From Pseudomonas oryzihabitans (GTDB taxonomy: Bacteria > Pseudomonadota > Gammaproteobacteria > Pseudomonadales > Pseudomonadaceae): a stretch of DNA of 64,000 bases. The DNA lies in NCBI RefSeq assembly GCF_014522265.1, contig NZ_CP017024.1:3136001-3200000 (forward strand). Reading direction: 5' to 3'. The notes beneath the pieces were generated by a model, which saw nothing but the letters and a program-made list of their open reading frames with translations, was not told where the DNA came from and made no database searches. The position numbers were made by a program, and so were the translations under genes. The first letter of the stretch is position 1, and each line of letters starts with the position of its first letter. This document shows, piece after piece, positions 1 through 10,300 of this stretch.

Positions 1-383
1 CCCTGGCCGGCCAGCGACGCTGGGAAGAGGCGCTCTTCCACCTGTTCAATCGTCTGCGTGATGCCGGCAAGCGGCTGCTGATCTCCAGCACCGCGGCGCC
101 GCGGCAATTGCCGGTGCAGCTGGCCGATCTCAAGTCGCGGCTGACCCTGGCGCTGGTCTTCCAGTTGCGCCCGCTGTCCGACGAAGACAAGCTGCGCGCC
201 CTGCAGCTGCGGGCTTCCCGCCGTGGCCTGCACCTGACCGACGAGGTCGGCCGCTTCATCCTCTCACGCAATACCCGCAGCATGGACGCCCTGTTCGACA
301 TGCTCGAACGTCTGGATCAGGCGTCACTGCAGGCGCGACGCAAGCTCACCATTCCCTTCGTCAAGGAAATCATGGGCTGGTAG
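1..383 (+). CDS. hda: DnaA regulatory inactivator Hda (3' part only)
   Basis: C-terminal part of an AAA+ DnaA-homologous protein; the 5' end lies outside the window and the visible frame begins at base 3. Hda works with the DNA-loaded sliding clamp to stimulate ATP hydrolysis by DnaA after initiation. Visible are the sensor-1 type stretch RLLISSTAAP, the LADLKSRL segment and a C-terminal lid ending in IPFVKEIMGW, all typical of Hda. The short length and the absence of a C-terminal DNA-binding domain argue against DnaA itself. It is followed tail to tail by wrbA. Confidence 0.88.
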   Translation, partial: LAGQRRWEEALFHLFNRLRDAGKRLLISSTAAPRQLPVQLADLKSRLTLALVFQLRPLSDEDKLRALQLRASRRGLHLTDEVGRFILSRNTRSMDALFDMLERLDQASLQARRKLTIPFVKEIMGW

Positions 384-395
384 CCGCGCCGGCTC

Positions 396-1347
<952 letters not shown>

Positions 1348-1438
1348 GGGCTGATCCATAGAAGGTAAGATGCCCATTGTAGCGGGTTGGCGAGGACTGC
1401 CGCGCCAGCCCTTGACCGTGCCTTTCGAGGAACCGCCA

Positions 1439-2689
1439 ATGCCGGCCCGCTTGCGTGAACTGCTGTCCTTCGTTCGCTACCTCGCCGACCGCTTCATCGA
1501 GGATCGCGCGCCCAACAACGCCGCGGCCCTGACCTACACCACGCTGTTCGCCGTGGTTCCGGTGATGACCGTGACCTTCGCCATGCTCTCGGCGATACCC
1601 GCCTTCCAGGGCACCGAAGTGCAGATCCAGGCCTTCATCTTCCGCAATTTCGTGCCCTCCACCGGGGCGACCCTGGAGGAATACCTGCGCAACTTCATCG
1701 AGCAGGCCCGGCACCTGACCTGGCTGGGCGTGGCCCTCTTGGCGGTGACGTCTTTCTTCATGCTGGTGACGGTGGAAAAGACCTTCAACGACATCTGGCG
1801 CGTGCGTATTCCGCGGCGCGGGGTCTCCAGCTTCCTGCTCTACTGGGCCGTGCTCAGCCTGGGGCCCCTGCTGCTGGGCGCCGGCTTCGCCATGAGCACT
1901 TACCTGGCCTCGGTGGCTCTGGTGTTCGGCTCCTACGGCATGTCCGGCGCCCAGGCGCTGCTAAAGGTCACGCCGCTGCTGTTCAGCATCGCCGCCTTCA
2001 CCCTGATGTACGCGGCCGTGCCCAACACCCGGGTCCCGCTGCGCCACGCGCTGATCGGCGGGGCCCTGACCGGGGTGCTGTTCGAGGCGGCCAAGAGTCT
2101 GTTCGGTCTCTATGTCTTCTACTTTCCCGGCTACCAGCTGATCTATGGCGCCTTCGCCACGGTGCCGCTGTTCCTGGTCTGGATCTATGTCTGCTGGCTG
2201 ATCGTGCTGCTGGGCGCGGAGGTGGTCTGCAGCCTGTCCACCACCCATCACTGGCGCCGCGCGCCCTTGCCGGCCTTCTTCATCCTGCTCGCGGTGCTGC
2301 GGGCCTTTCTGGAGCGCCAGCAGAGCGGCTCCAGCCTGCACCTGGGACGGCTGCACCAGGCCGGCTGGAAGCTGCCGGAGCATGAATGGCACGCGGTGCT
2401 GGCCTTCCTGCAACAGGAACGCCTGGTGTGCCAGAACGACAGCGGCCACTGGGTGCTCTGCCGCGATCTGCATGGCTATGCGCTACTGGACCTGCTGGAT
2501 CGCGCGCCCTGGGCGCCTCCCGCACCGGACTGCTGGCCGCCCGCCGAACGTTTTCCCGGTGACTGGTATCCGCAGCTACGGGACGCCTTCGCGCGGCTGC
2601 AGGCACAGCGTCATGAACTGCTGGCCGGGAGCGTGGCCCACTGGCTCAAGGTCGCGCCGGCGCTGGAAGAAAGGAGCGCCCCGCGATGA
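1439..2689 (+). CDS. YihY/BrkB family inner-membrane protein
   Basis: A 416-residue integral membrane protein of the YihY/BrkB (formerly 'RNase BN') family; the molecular function is unsettled. The sequence has the signature [18 protein letters not shown], several hydrophobic helices in the first ~280 residues, and a soluble C-terminal region of about 130 residues with a winged-helix-like feel ([17 protein letters not shown]). I chose the ATG at 1439 over an upstream in-frame start at 1370 because GAGGA lies just upstream and the family begins at this point. The stop overlaps the acylphosphatase start, suggesting coupled translation. The old ribonuclease name should not be used. Confidence 0.87.
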   Translation: MPARLRELLSFVRYLADRFIEDRAPNNAAALTYTTLFAVVPVMTVTFAMLSAIPAFQGTEVQIQAFIFRNFVPSTGATLEEYLRNFIEQARHLTWLGVALLAVTSFFMLVTVEKTFNDIWRVRIPRRGVSSFLLYWAVLSLGPLLLGAGFAMSTYLASVALVFGSYGMSGAQALLKVTPLLFSIAAFTLMYAAVPNTRVPLRHALIGGALTGVLFEAAKSLFGLYVFYFPGYQLIYGAFATVPLFLVWIYVCWLIVLLGAEVVCSLSTTHHWRRAPLPAFFILLAVLRAFLERQQSGSSLHLGRLHQAGWKLPEHEWHAVLAFLQQERLVCQNDSGHWVLCRDLHGYALLDLLDRAPWAPPAPDCWPPAERFPGDWYPQLRDAFARLQAQRHELLAGSVAHWLKVAPALEERSAPR

Positions 2690-2973
2690 TGGATAGAGCG
2701 GCGCGTCACGGCCTGATCAGTGGCCGCGTACAGGGCGTCTACTACCGCGAGAGCACGCGGCAGGAAGCGCAGCGCCTGGGCATCACCGGCTGGGTGCGAA
2801 ATCTGGCGGATGGCCGGGTGGAGTGCCACCTGGAGGGTTCGGTCGAGGCACTTGCCCAGCTGGAACGCTGGCTCTGGCAGGGGCCGGCAGCGGCCCGGGT
2901 GACCGGGGTGGTGCTGGAGGAGGTGGCCTGTGAAGGCTTCACCGACTTCCAGGTCAGGCGCACGGACGCCTGA
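2686..2973 (+). CDS. acyP: Acylphosphatase
   Basis: A 95-residue small cytosolic enzyme that hydrolyses acyl phosphates such as acetyl phosphate or carbamoyl phosphate. The signature [18 protein letters not shown] holds the catalytic Arg after VQGVYY, and [12 protein letters not shown] holds the catalytic Asn. The family's usual length is 90-100 residues. Its ATG overlaps the stop of the YihY-family gene (ATGATGG context), so the two are probably co-transcribed. It ends 17 bases from the convergent proS. Confidence 0.93.
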   Translation: MMDRAARHGLISGRVQGVYYRESTRQEAQRLGITGWVRNLADGRVECHLEGSVEALAQLERWLWQGPAAARVTGVVLEEVACEGFTDFQVRRTDA

Positions 2974-2989
2974 CCTGAAGCGGTAGTCC

Positions 2990-4696
2990 TCAGCGGGCCT
3001 TGAGGAAGTCGACGATCTCGGCCAGGGCGATGTTCTGGCTGTCGCTGTCGGTACGGCCCTTGTATTCGACCAGACCTTCATTGAGGCCGCGCTCACCGAC
3101 CACCAGGCGGTGGGGGATGCCGATCAGCTCCATGTCGGCGAACTTCACACCGGGGCTGGTCTTCTTGTCACGGTCGTCCAGCAGCACATCGAAGCCGGCG
3201 GCCTTCAGTTCGGCATAGAGGCGATCGGTCGCGTCCTTCACCGCGGCGTTCTCGTACTTCATCGGCACCAGGGCGACGTTGAACGGTGCCAGGGCAGCCG
3301 GCCAGCGGATGCCACGCTCGTCGTGGTTCTGCTCGATGGCGGCGGCGACCACGCGGGACACGCCGATGCCGTAGCAACCCATGGTGAGCAGGGTAGGCTT
3401 GCCTTCCTCGCCCAGGACCGACAGCTTCATGGCCTCGCTGTACTTGGTGCCCAGCTGGAAGATATGGCCCACTTCGATGCCGCGCTTGATCACCAGGGTA
3501 CCCTGGCCATCCGGGCTCGGATCGCCCGCCACCACATTGCGCAGGTCGGCGACCTGGGGCAGCGGCAGATCGCGCTCCCAGTTGACGCCGAAGTAGTGCT
3601 TGTCTTCCTGGTTGGCGCCGATGCCGAAGTCGCTCATCAGGGCGACCGAGCGATCAACGATGCAGGGAATCGACAGATTCATCGGGCCCAGGGAGCCAGG
3701 GCTGGCACCGATGGCCGCGCGGATCTCGGGCTCGGTGGCGAACACCAGGGGGCTGGCGACTTCCGGCAGGTTGGCCGCCTTGATCTCGTTCAGTTCGTGA
3801 TCGCCACGCACCACCAGGGCGACCAGCTTGCCTTCCTCGGCCCCGCGTACAACCAGGGTCTTCACGGTCTTCTCGATGGCCAGACCGAATTTCTCCACCA
3901 GATCGGCGATGGTCTTGGTGTCGGGGGTATCGACCAGACGCAACTCTTCGCTGGCGGCACCGCGCGCGGTTTCCCGCGGCAGGGCCTCGGCCTTCTCGAT
4001 GTTGGCGGCGTAGTCGGAGCTGTCGCTGAAGGCGATGTCGTCTTCACCGGAGCCGGCCAGCACATGGAATTCGTGGGAACCGCTGCCACCGATGGAGCCG
4101 TTGTCGGCCTGCACCGGACGGAAGTTCAGGCCCAGGCGGCTGAAGACGTTGCAGTACGCCTGGTACATGGCGTCGTAGGTTTGCTGCAGCGACGCCTGGT
4201 TCAGGTGGAAGGAGTAGGCGTCCTTCATCACGAATTCGCGGCCGCGCATCAGGCCGAAGCGCGGGCGGATCTCGTCACGGAACTTGGTCTGGATCTGGTA
4301 CAGATTGATCGGCAGCTGCTTGTAGCTGTTCAACTCGTTGCGCATCAGATCGGTGATGACTTCCTCGTGGGTCGGGCCCACGCAGAAATCGCGCTGATGA
4401 CGATCCTTCAGGCGCAGCAGCTCGGGGCCGTACTGCTCCCAGCGACCGGATTCCTGCCACAGCTCGGCGGGCTGGATCGCCGGCATCAGCACCTCCAGGG
4501 CGCCGGTGGCGTTCATCTCCTCACGCACCACGGCTTCCACCTTGCGCAGCACGCGCAGGCCCAGCGGCAGCCAGGTATAGAGGCCGGAGGCCAGCTTGCG
4601 GATCATGCCGGCACGCAGCAGCAGCTGGTGGCTGATCACCACGGCATCGGAAGGGGTTTCTTTGAGGGTGGACAGCAGGAACTGGCTGGTACGCAT
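2990..4696 (-). CDS. proS: Prolyl-tRNA synthetase (prokaryotic type with editing insertion)
   Basis: Class II aminoacyl-tRNA synthetase that charges tRNA-Pro in the cytoplasm. The start at 4696 gives [18 protein letters not shown], the conserved N-terminus, and 568 residues; an in-frame start 21 bases earlier is less likely. Motif 2 ([21 protein letters not shown]) and motif 3 ([18 protein letters not shown]) are intact. A YbaK-like insertion occupies roughly residues 225-385 ([16 protein letters not shown]), the domain that clears Ala-tRNA-Pro. A free-standing YbaK, which acts on Cys-tRNA-Pro, is also encoded in the window at 28.3 kb. The anticodon-binding domain fills the last ~100 residues. 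Confidence 0.97.
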   Translation of the reverse strand: MRTSQFLLSTLKETPSDAVVISHQLLLRAGMIRKLASGLYTWLPLGLRVLRKVEAVVREEMNATGALEVLMPAIQPAELWQESGRWEQYGPELLRLKDRHQRDFCVGPTHEEVITDLMRNELNSYKQLPINLYQIQTKFRDEIRPRFGLMRGREFVMKDAYSFHLNQASLQQTYDAMYQAYCNVFSRLGLNFRPVQADNGSIGGSGSHEFHVLAGSGEDDIAFSDSSDYAANIEKAEALPRETARGAASEELRLVDTPDTKTIADLVEKFGLAIEKTVKTLVVRGAEEGKLVALVVRGDHELNEIKAANLPEVASPLVFATEPEIRAAIGASPGSLGPMNLSIPCIVDRSVALMSDFGIGANQEDKHYFGVNWERDLPLPQVADLRNVVAGDPSPDGQGTLVIKRGIEVGHIFQLGTKYSEAMKLSVLGEEGKPTLLTMGCYGIGVSRVVAAAIEQNHDERGIRWPAALAPFNVALVPMKYENAAVKDATDRLYAELKAAGFDVLLDDRDKKTSPGVKFADMELIGIPHRLVVGERGLNEGLVEYKGRTDSDSQNIALAEIVDFLKAR

Positions 4697-4793
4697 GGCT
4701 AGGCGGTCTGTCGGCATCGAGACGGGACCGGCATTGTACGGCGGGGTGGGGCAGGGCGTACAGGGACGCGGGTGGCACCGACTAAGGGTCGGA

Positions 4794-4821
4794 AAAGAAC
4801 AGCCCGGCGAATGCCGGGCTG
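4794..4821 (-). terminator. Rho-independent terminator of oprD
   Basis: The inverted repeat CAGCCCGGC / GCCGGGCTG has a GAAT loop (plus strand 4800-4821). Read on the minus strand it is followed by TTCTTTTCC. It lies 30 bases past the oprD stop. Confidence 0.75.
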
Positions 4822-4850
4822 CTGGATCGTGCGAGTGACGCTGGCCTCTA

Positions 4851-6167
4851 TCAGAGGATGTTCAGCGGGTACTCGGTGATCAGGCGGAACTCGTTGACGG
4901 TGCCGCCGGTGCTGGCGTCGCCACGGTGCCAGGCTTGACGGACGCGGAAGGACAGGTCCTTGGCCGGGCCGCTCTGCAGGACATACTTGGCTTCGACGTT
5001 GGTCTCGCGCTCTTTGTCGCCGTCCTGGTAACCAATGTTGGCGTATTGAGTGCTGGCCTTGGGTGCGTCGATGTCATGGCCGTAGATGTAACGGGCCATG
5101 AAGCTCAGGCCAGGCACGCCCAGGGTCGCCATGTTCAGGTCGTAGCGCGCCTGCCAGGACTTCTCGCCGGAGGCGTTGAAGTCGGAGTACTGGATGGAGT
5201 TGGCCAGGAAGATACTGTCGCCACCGTTACCAGTGTTGGCACCTTTGCCACCGACGCCGACGTAGTCGAACGGCGCATCGCTGCTCACACCCTGGTAGGC
5301 CAGAGTGAAGGTGTGGGCATCGATGCTGTAGGCGGCGGCCAGCGAGTAGGCGTTGTTGGAGAAGTCGCCCAGCTTGGCGCTGCCGGTGTCTTTGGTGTGG
5401 TAGTAGTTGAAGTCGAAGGTCAGCGCCTGGTTGGCCGCCAGCGGCTGCACGAAGTTGACGTTGGCGTAGTACTGGTTCCACAGGTCTTCCAGACGGCCAT
5501 AGTACAGCGACGCACTTAGCTGATCGTTGATCTTGTACTTGCCACCCAGGTAGTCGCCGGAACTGGAAGTGATGCCAGAAGCGTAGGTCGAGCCCAGGTT
5601 GCCGTCGTGGTAGGTGTTGGTGCGGTCACGCGCAGCGGTGATGTGGCCAGCTTCCAGGAACAGGTTCTCGATTTCTTCGCTGGTCAGCATGAAGCCGGTA
5701 GCGGTCTGCGGGAACAGGCGGCTGCCACCCACGGCGAAGACCGGGGAGGTGGGCTGCACGTTGCCGTACTTCAGGACGGTGTTGGAGACGCGCAGTTTCA
5801 CTGCGGCGCCAGCGGTGGAGTACTCGTCCTTGTTGCGACCGTCGCTGTCGATCTGCAGGTTGCCGGAACCGACGTGGCCGCGGCCGCCGTCCAGTTTCAG
5901 GCCCAGGTAGCCGAAGGCATCCACACCGACACCCACGGTGCCCTGGGTGAAGCCCGATGCGTAGTTCATCAGGAAGCCATGGCTCCAATCTTTACGATCG
6001 TTGGCGCCGTTCTTGAGATCCCGGTTGAAGTAGTAGTTGCGGTTCAACAGGGTCAGCTTGCTGTCTTCGACAAAGCCCTTGGATTCGGACTGCTGGTCGG
6101 CGAAAGCCAGTTGAGTGGTCCCTGCGGCTACGGCCAGGGCGAGAATGCTCCACTTCATCGCTTGCAT
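4851..6167 (-). CDS. oprD: OprD-family outer-membrane porin
   Basis: A substrate-specific 18-strand porin; P. aeruginosa OprD takes up basic amino acids and small peptides and admits imipenem. The start at 6167 has AGGAG eight bases upstream. It yields 438 residues with a signal peptide [19 protein letters not shown] ending at AFA, then [20 protein letters not shown], the family N-terminus. [38 protein letters not shown] and a C-terminus [13 protein letters not shown] are characteristic. Position beside proS matches OprD of P. aeruginosa rather than the other paralogues, which supports the symbol. Substrate in this species is inferred. Confidence 0.9.
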   Translation of the reverse strand: MQAMKWSILALAVAAGTTQLAFADQQSESKGFVEDSKLTLLNRNYYFNRDLKNGANDRKDWSHGFLMNYASGFTQGTVGVGVDAFGYLGLKLDGGRGHVGSGNLQIDSDGRNKDEYSTAGAAVKLRVSNTVLKYGNVQPTSPVFAVGGSRLFPQTATGFMLTSEEIENLFLEAGHITAARDRTNTYHDGNLGSTYASGITSSSGDYLGGKYKINDQLSASLYYGRLEDLWNQYYANVNFVQPLAANQALTFDFNYYHTKDTGSAKLGDFSNNAYSLAAAYSIDAHTFTLAYQGVSSDAPFDYVGVGGKGANTGNGGDSIFLANSIQYSDFNASGEKSWQARYDLNMATLGVPGLSFMARYIYGHDIDAPKASTQYANIGYQDGDKERETNVEAKYVLQSGPAKDLSFRVRQAWHRGDASTGGTVNEFRLITEYPLNIL

Positions 6168-6535
6168 CAGAAATGCTCCTTTGGGTTGAAAGTCAGCCAT
6201 CGTGTCAGCCGTGGCTGTTTGTTCTAATGGCGGCACATATAGCACCTCTCTCGGAGGGGCGATAGGCTTCATCAAAATTTTGCGTGTGATGAGCGGATTA
6301 ACCGTGACTCTTAAGAAAGCTCTTTAAGAGTTCCCGTCCGATCGTCGTACCCGGATCGTGATAGCAAAAAGCGTGCACAAATCCCCAAGCGCCGAGCCCA
6401 CCTGTCTATCACTAGGCCATTCCCCGGGTGACGGGCAGTTTCGGGCGGGTTGATTGCACCTTTGTGACACCAAAGGTTTCACGTTCCCCAAGCCGTGCAC
6501 ACTTTTAGTGCTGACTGGTGTTAGCAGGAGATGAG
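6168..6535. promoter_or_regulatory. Divergent intergenic region oprD / HIT gene
   Basis: A 368-base gap between two divergent genes, which must hold both promoters. It is visibly more AT-rich than its surroundings (6265-6320 and 6460-6510). I could not pick a convincing -35/-10 pair or a known operator in it. AGGAG at about 6526-6530 is the ribosome site of the HIT gene. Confidence 0.5.
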
Positions 6536-6952
6536 ATGTTCCAAATAGATCCACGACTCGCCGGCGATTCCCTGGAAGTGACGTCCTTGACGCTGTGCCA
6601 GGTATTGCTGCTGAACGATCGCCGCTATGACTGGCTGGTGCTGGTGCCGCGGCGCGAAGGTGTTACCGAGGTCCTCGACCTGTCACCCCAGGACCAGGTG
6701 CAACTGTGGCGAGAGGTGACACTTGTTGCCCAGGTGTTGCGTAACGCTCACCCTGACCGCAAATTGAACATCGGCGCCCTGGGTAACGTTGTCCGGCAGT
6801 TGCACCTGCATGTCCTGCTGCGGCAGGAAGGTGATCCGGCCTGGCCCGGCCCGGTGTGGGGGCACTCGCCACGCGAGCCCTATACCGCGGAAGCCGGTCG
6901 TGCCGCTACGGAACGCTGGCGAGCGCTGCTCGAACAGGAGGCACAGGCATGA
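6536..6952 (+). CDS. HIT-domain protein
   Basis: A 138-residue member of the histidine-triad nucleotide-binding superfamily. The diagnostic triad region is NVVRQLHLHVLLR, a variant HxHxh motif; the N-terminal half carries LLLNDRRYDWLVLVPRREGV, also typical of the family. Such proteins are usually nucleotide hydrolases or transferases, but the substrate cannot be read here. The ATG at 6536 is preceded by AGGAG with a 5-base gap. The stop overlaps slyX as ATGA, so the two are one operon, as near oprD in other pseudomonads. Confidence 0.85.
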   Translation: MFQIDPRLAGDSLEVTSLTLCQVLLLNDRRYDWLVLVPRREGVTEVLDLSPQDQVQLWREVTLVAQVLRNAHPDRKLNIGALGNVVRQLHLHVLLRQEGDPAWPGPVWGHSPREPYTAEAGRAATERWRALLEQEAQA

Positions 6953-7158
6953 CCCTCGAAGAACGTATCGCCGATCTGGAGATGCGCCAGGCGTTCCAGG
7001 ACGACACCATCCAGACGCTGAACGACATCATCGTCGAGCAGCAGCGGACGCTGGATCGCTGCGCGGCGCAGATCCGCATGCTGGCCGAACGCCAGGCGGA
7101 GTTGCAGAGCGCAGGCGGTGGCGGCATGCCGGACGAAGCCCCGCCGCCGCACTATTGA
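6949..7158 (+). CDS. slyX: SlyX family protein
   Basis: A 69-residue predicted coiled-coil protein. LEERIADLEMRQAFQDDTIQ followed by LNDIIVEQQRTLDRCAAQIR is the SlyX signature, and the acidic/proline tail ending PPHY is also typical. Function is unknown beyond an association with host-cell lysis phenotypes in enterobacteria. I chose the ATG that overlaps the HIT gene's TGA; longer in-frame starts lie inside that gene. Confidence 0.9.
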   Translation: MTLEERIADLEMRQAFQDDTIQTLNDIIVEQQRTLDRCAAQIRMLAERQAELQSAGGGGMPDEAPPPHY

Positions 7159-7350
7159 GATCCGTTCCGCAGCTGAATCTTGTTGTCGCCCTGACGTACG
7201 TGCGCAGGCGGCTTTGCCGGCTACTCTAGCGGCACTGCATCCTTGCACTTTTTTGGTGCAGTCCGGCCTCGTCCCTTGTGGAACTCGCTCCGGGAGAGGC
7301 CTGTCCTCTGCGGAGCGAAGCCCACAGCACCTTCAGGACGGAGTACGGTT

Positions 7351-10300
7351 ATGGCGTTTTTCACCGCTGCCAGCCAAGCGGATTTCCAACAACAACTCAA
7401 GAATGCCCTCGCGGCCCATGTCGAAGGCGATACCCTCGAACAACTGGATCGCTTCACCGCCCAGTTCTTCGGCATCGTCCCGCTGGAAGAACTCACCCAG
7501 CGTCGGCTGTCCGATCTGGTCGGCTGCGTGCTGTCGGCCTGGCGCCTGCTGGACGTCTTCGATCCGGCCGAGCCGCGGGTGCAGGTCTTCAATCCGGATT
7601 ACGAGCGGCACGGCTGGCAATCGAGCCACACCGTGGTCGAGGTGCTGCACGCCGATTCCCCCTTCCTGGTGGATTCGGTGCGGATGGAGCTCAACCGCCA
7701 GGGCTATAGCGTCCATACCTTGCAGAACAGTGTCCTCAGCGTGCGCCGGGATGCCCAGGGTCGCCTGCTCGAGTTGCTGCCCAAGGGCCAGCAGGGCGAA
7801 GGGGTCACCCGCGAAGCCCTGATGTTCCTCGAGATCGACCGCTGTGCGGCCGCCACCGAGTTGCGCACCCTGGAGGCGGCGCTGCAGGAGATCCTCGGCG
7901 AGGTCCGGTTGACCGTTGGTGACTTCGCGGCCATGAAGGCCAAGGTCGCCGATCTGCTGACCTGGCTGGATCGGCGTCCGGCCGGTGTGGAGGAGGGTGA
8001 ACTGGCCGAGGTGAAGGCCTTCCTCGACTGGCTGCGCAACGACAGATTCACCTTCCTCGGCTACGAGGAATTCACTGTCGAAGGCGATGGCGAGACGGCG
8101 ATTCAGCGCTATGTGCCCGAGTCCCTGCTGGGGCTGTCGCGCCGCCTGCGTGGCCGGCCCGAGACCGCCGAGATCACCCTGTCCGGTGATCCGCTGCGCT
8201 ATCTGCGCGAGCCGGTGCTGCTGTCCTTCGCCAAGGCGGCCGACCCGAGCCGGGTGCATCGCCCGGCCTATCCCGATTTCGTTTCCCTGCGCGAGGTGGA
8301 TGCCAGCGGCCGGGTGGTGCGCGAGCACCGCTTCATGGGCCTCTATACCTCCAGCGTCTACAACGACAGCGTGCGGGAGATTCCCTATATCCGCCGCAAG
8401 GTCGACGAGGTGCGTCGCCGCGCCGACTTCGACAGCAGCGCCCACCTCGGCAAGGAACTGGCCCAGGTCCTCGAAGGCCTGCCGCGGGACGATCTGTTCC
8501 AGACCCCGGTGGACGATCTGTTCAGCACGGCCATGGCCATCGTGCAGATCCAGGAACGCAGCAAGGTCCGCGTCTTCCTGCGCCGCGATCCCTATGGTCA
8601 GTTCTTTTACTGCCTGGCCTATGTGCCGCGCGACATCTACTCCACCGAAGTGCGCCAGCGCATGCAGCAGATCCTCATGGATCGCCTGCATGGCACTGAC
8701 TGCGAATTCTGGACCTTCTTCTCCGAATCCGTGCTGGCGCGGGTGCAGTTCATCCTGAGGGTCGATCCGCTGCAGCCGCAGGACGTCGATCCGGCGCGCC
8801 TGGAGCAGGAGATGGTGCAGGCCTGTCGCAGCTGGAAGGACGACTTCGCCAGCCTGATGGTGGACAGCTTCGGCGAAGCCCAGGGCACCTCCATCCTGGC
8901 CGACTATCCGCTGGGCTTCCCGGCCGGCTATCGCGAGCGCTTCGCGCCACACCTGGCCGTGGTGGACATGCGTCACCTGCTGGACCTGAAGGACGATCGC
9001 CGTCTGGCCATGGGCTTCTACCAGCCGCTGACCCAGGCCGGCGACAACATCCTGCACTGCAAGCTCTACCACGCCGATACGCCCCTGGCGCTGTCGGACG
9101 TCTTGCCGATCCTGGAAAATCTCGGTCTGCGCGTGCTCGGCGAATTCCCCTACGAGCTGCGTCATCGCAATGGCCGCCGCTACTGGATCCACGATTTCGC
9201 CTTCACCACCGTGGCCGGCCTGGAGCTGGACCTGCAGCAACTCAACGATACCTTCCAGGACGCCTTCGTCCAGGTGGTGGACGGCCAGGCGGAAAACGAC
9301 AGCTTCAACCGCCTGGTACTGACCGCCGGGCTGCCCTGGCGGGACGTCGCGGTGCTGCGTGCCTATGCGCGCTATCTCAAGCAGATCCGCATCGGCTTCG
9401 ACATCGGCTACATCGCCGCCACCCTCAATGCCCACGTCGACATCGCCCGGGAGCTGGTGCGGCTGTTCCGCATGAAGTTCTACCTGGCACGGCGCATGAC
9501 CAGCGAGGACCTGGACGACAAGCAGCAGCGTCTGGAGCAGGCCATCCTCAGCGCCCTCGACGATGTGGCGGTGCTCAACGAAGACCGCATCCTGCGGCGC
9601 TATCTGGACCTGATCAAGGCGACCCTGAGAACCAACGTGTTCCAGACCGACGCCGCCGGCAAGCCCAAGGCCTACTTCAGCTTCAAGCTCGATCCCAAGG
9701 CCATTCCCGAGCTGCCGCGCCCGGTGCCGCGCTACGAGATCTTCGTCTACAGCCCGCGCGTGGAAGGGGTGCACCTGAGATTCGGCAACGTCGCCCGCGG
9801 CGGCTTGCGCTGGTCGGATCGCGAGGAAGACTACCGCACCGAGGTGCTGGGCCTGGTCAAGGCGCAGCAGGTCAAGAACTCGGTGATCGTCCCCGTGGGT
9901 GCCAAGGGCGGCTTCGTGCCGCGGCGTCTGCCGACCGGTGGCTCCCGTGACGATATCCAGGCCGAAGCCATCGCCTGCTACCGCATCTTCATCAGTGGCC
10001 TGCTGGACATCACCGACAACCTCAAGGATGGCGAGGTGGTCCCGCCGGCTGCGGTGGTGCGCTACGACGGCGACGATCCCTACCTGGTGGTGGCGGCCGA
10101 CAAGGGCACCGCGACCTTCTCCGACATCGCCAACGGCATCGCCCAGGACTACGGTTTCTGGCTCGACGACGCCTTCGCCTCCGGTGGCTCGGCGGGCTAT
10201 GACCACAAGAAGATGGGCATCACCTCACGGGGCGCCTGGGTCAGCGTGCAGCGCCACTTCCGCGAGCGCGGCATCGATGTGCAGACCGATCCGGTCACCG

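Noticed and set aside
3110-4702. 530-codon plus-strand ORF antisense to proS
   Set aside because: Composition is typical of an antisense shadow, and proS is certain.
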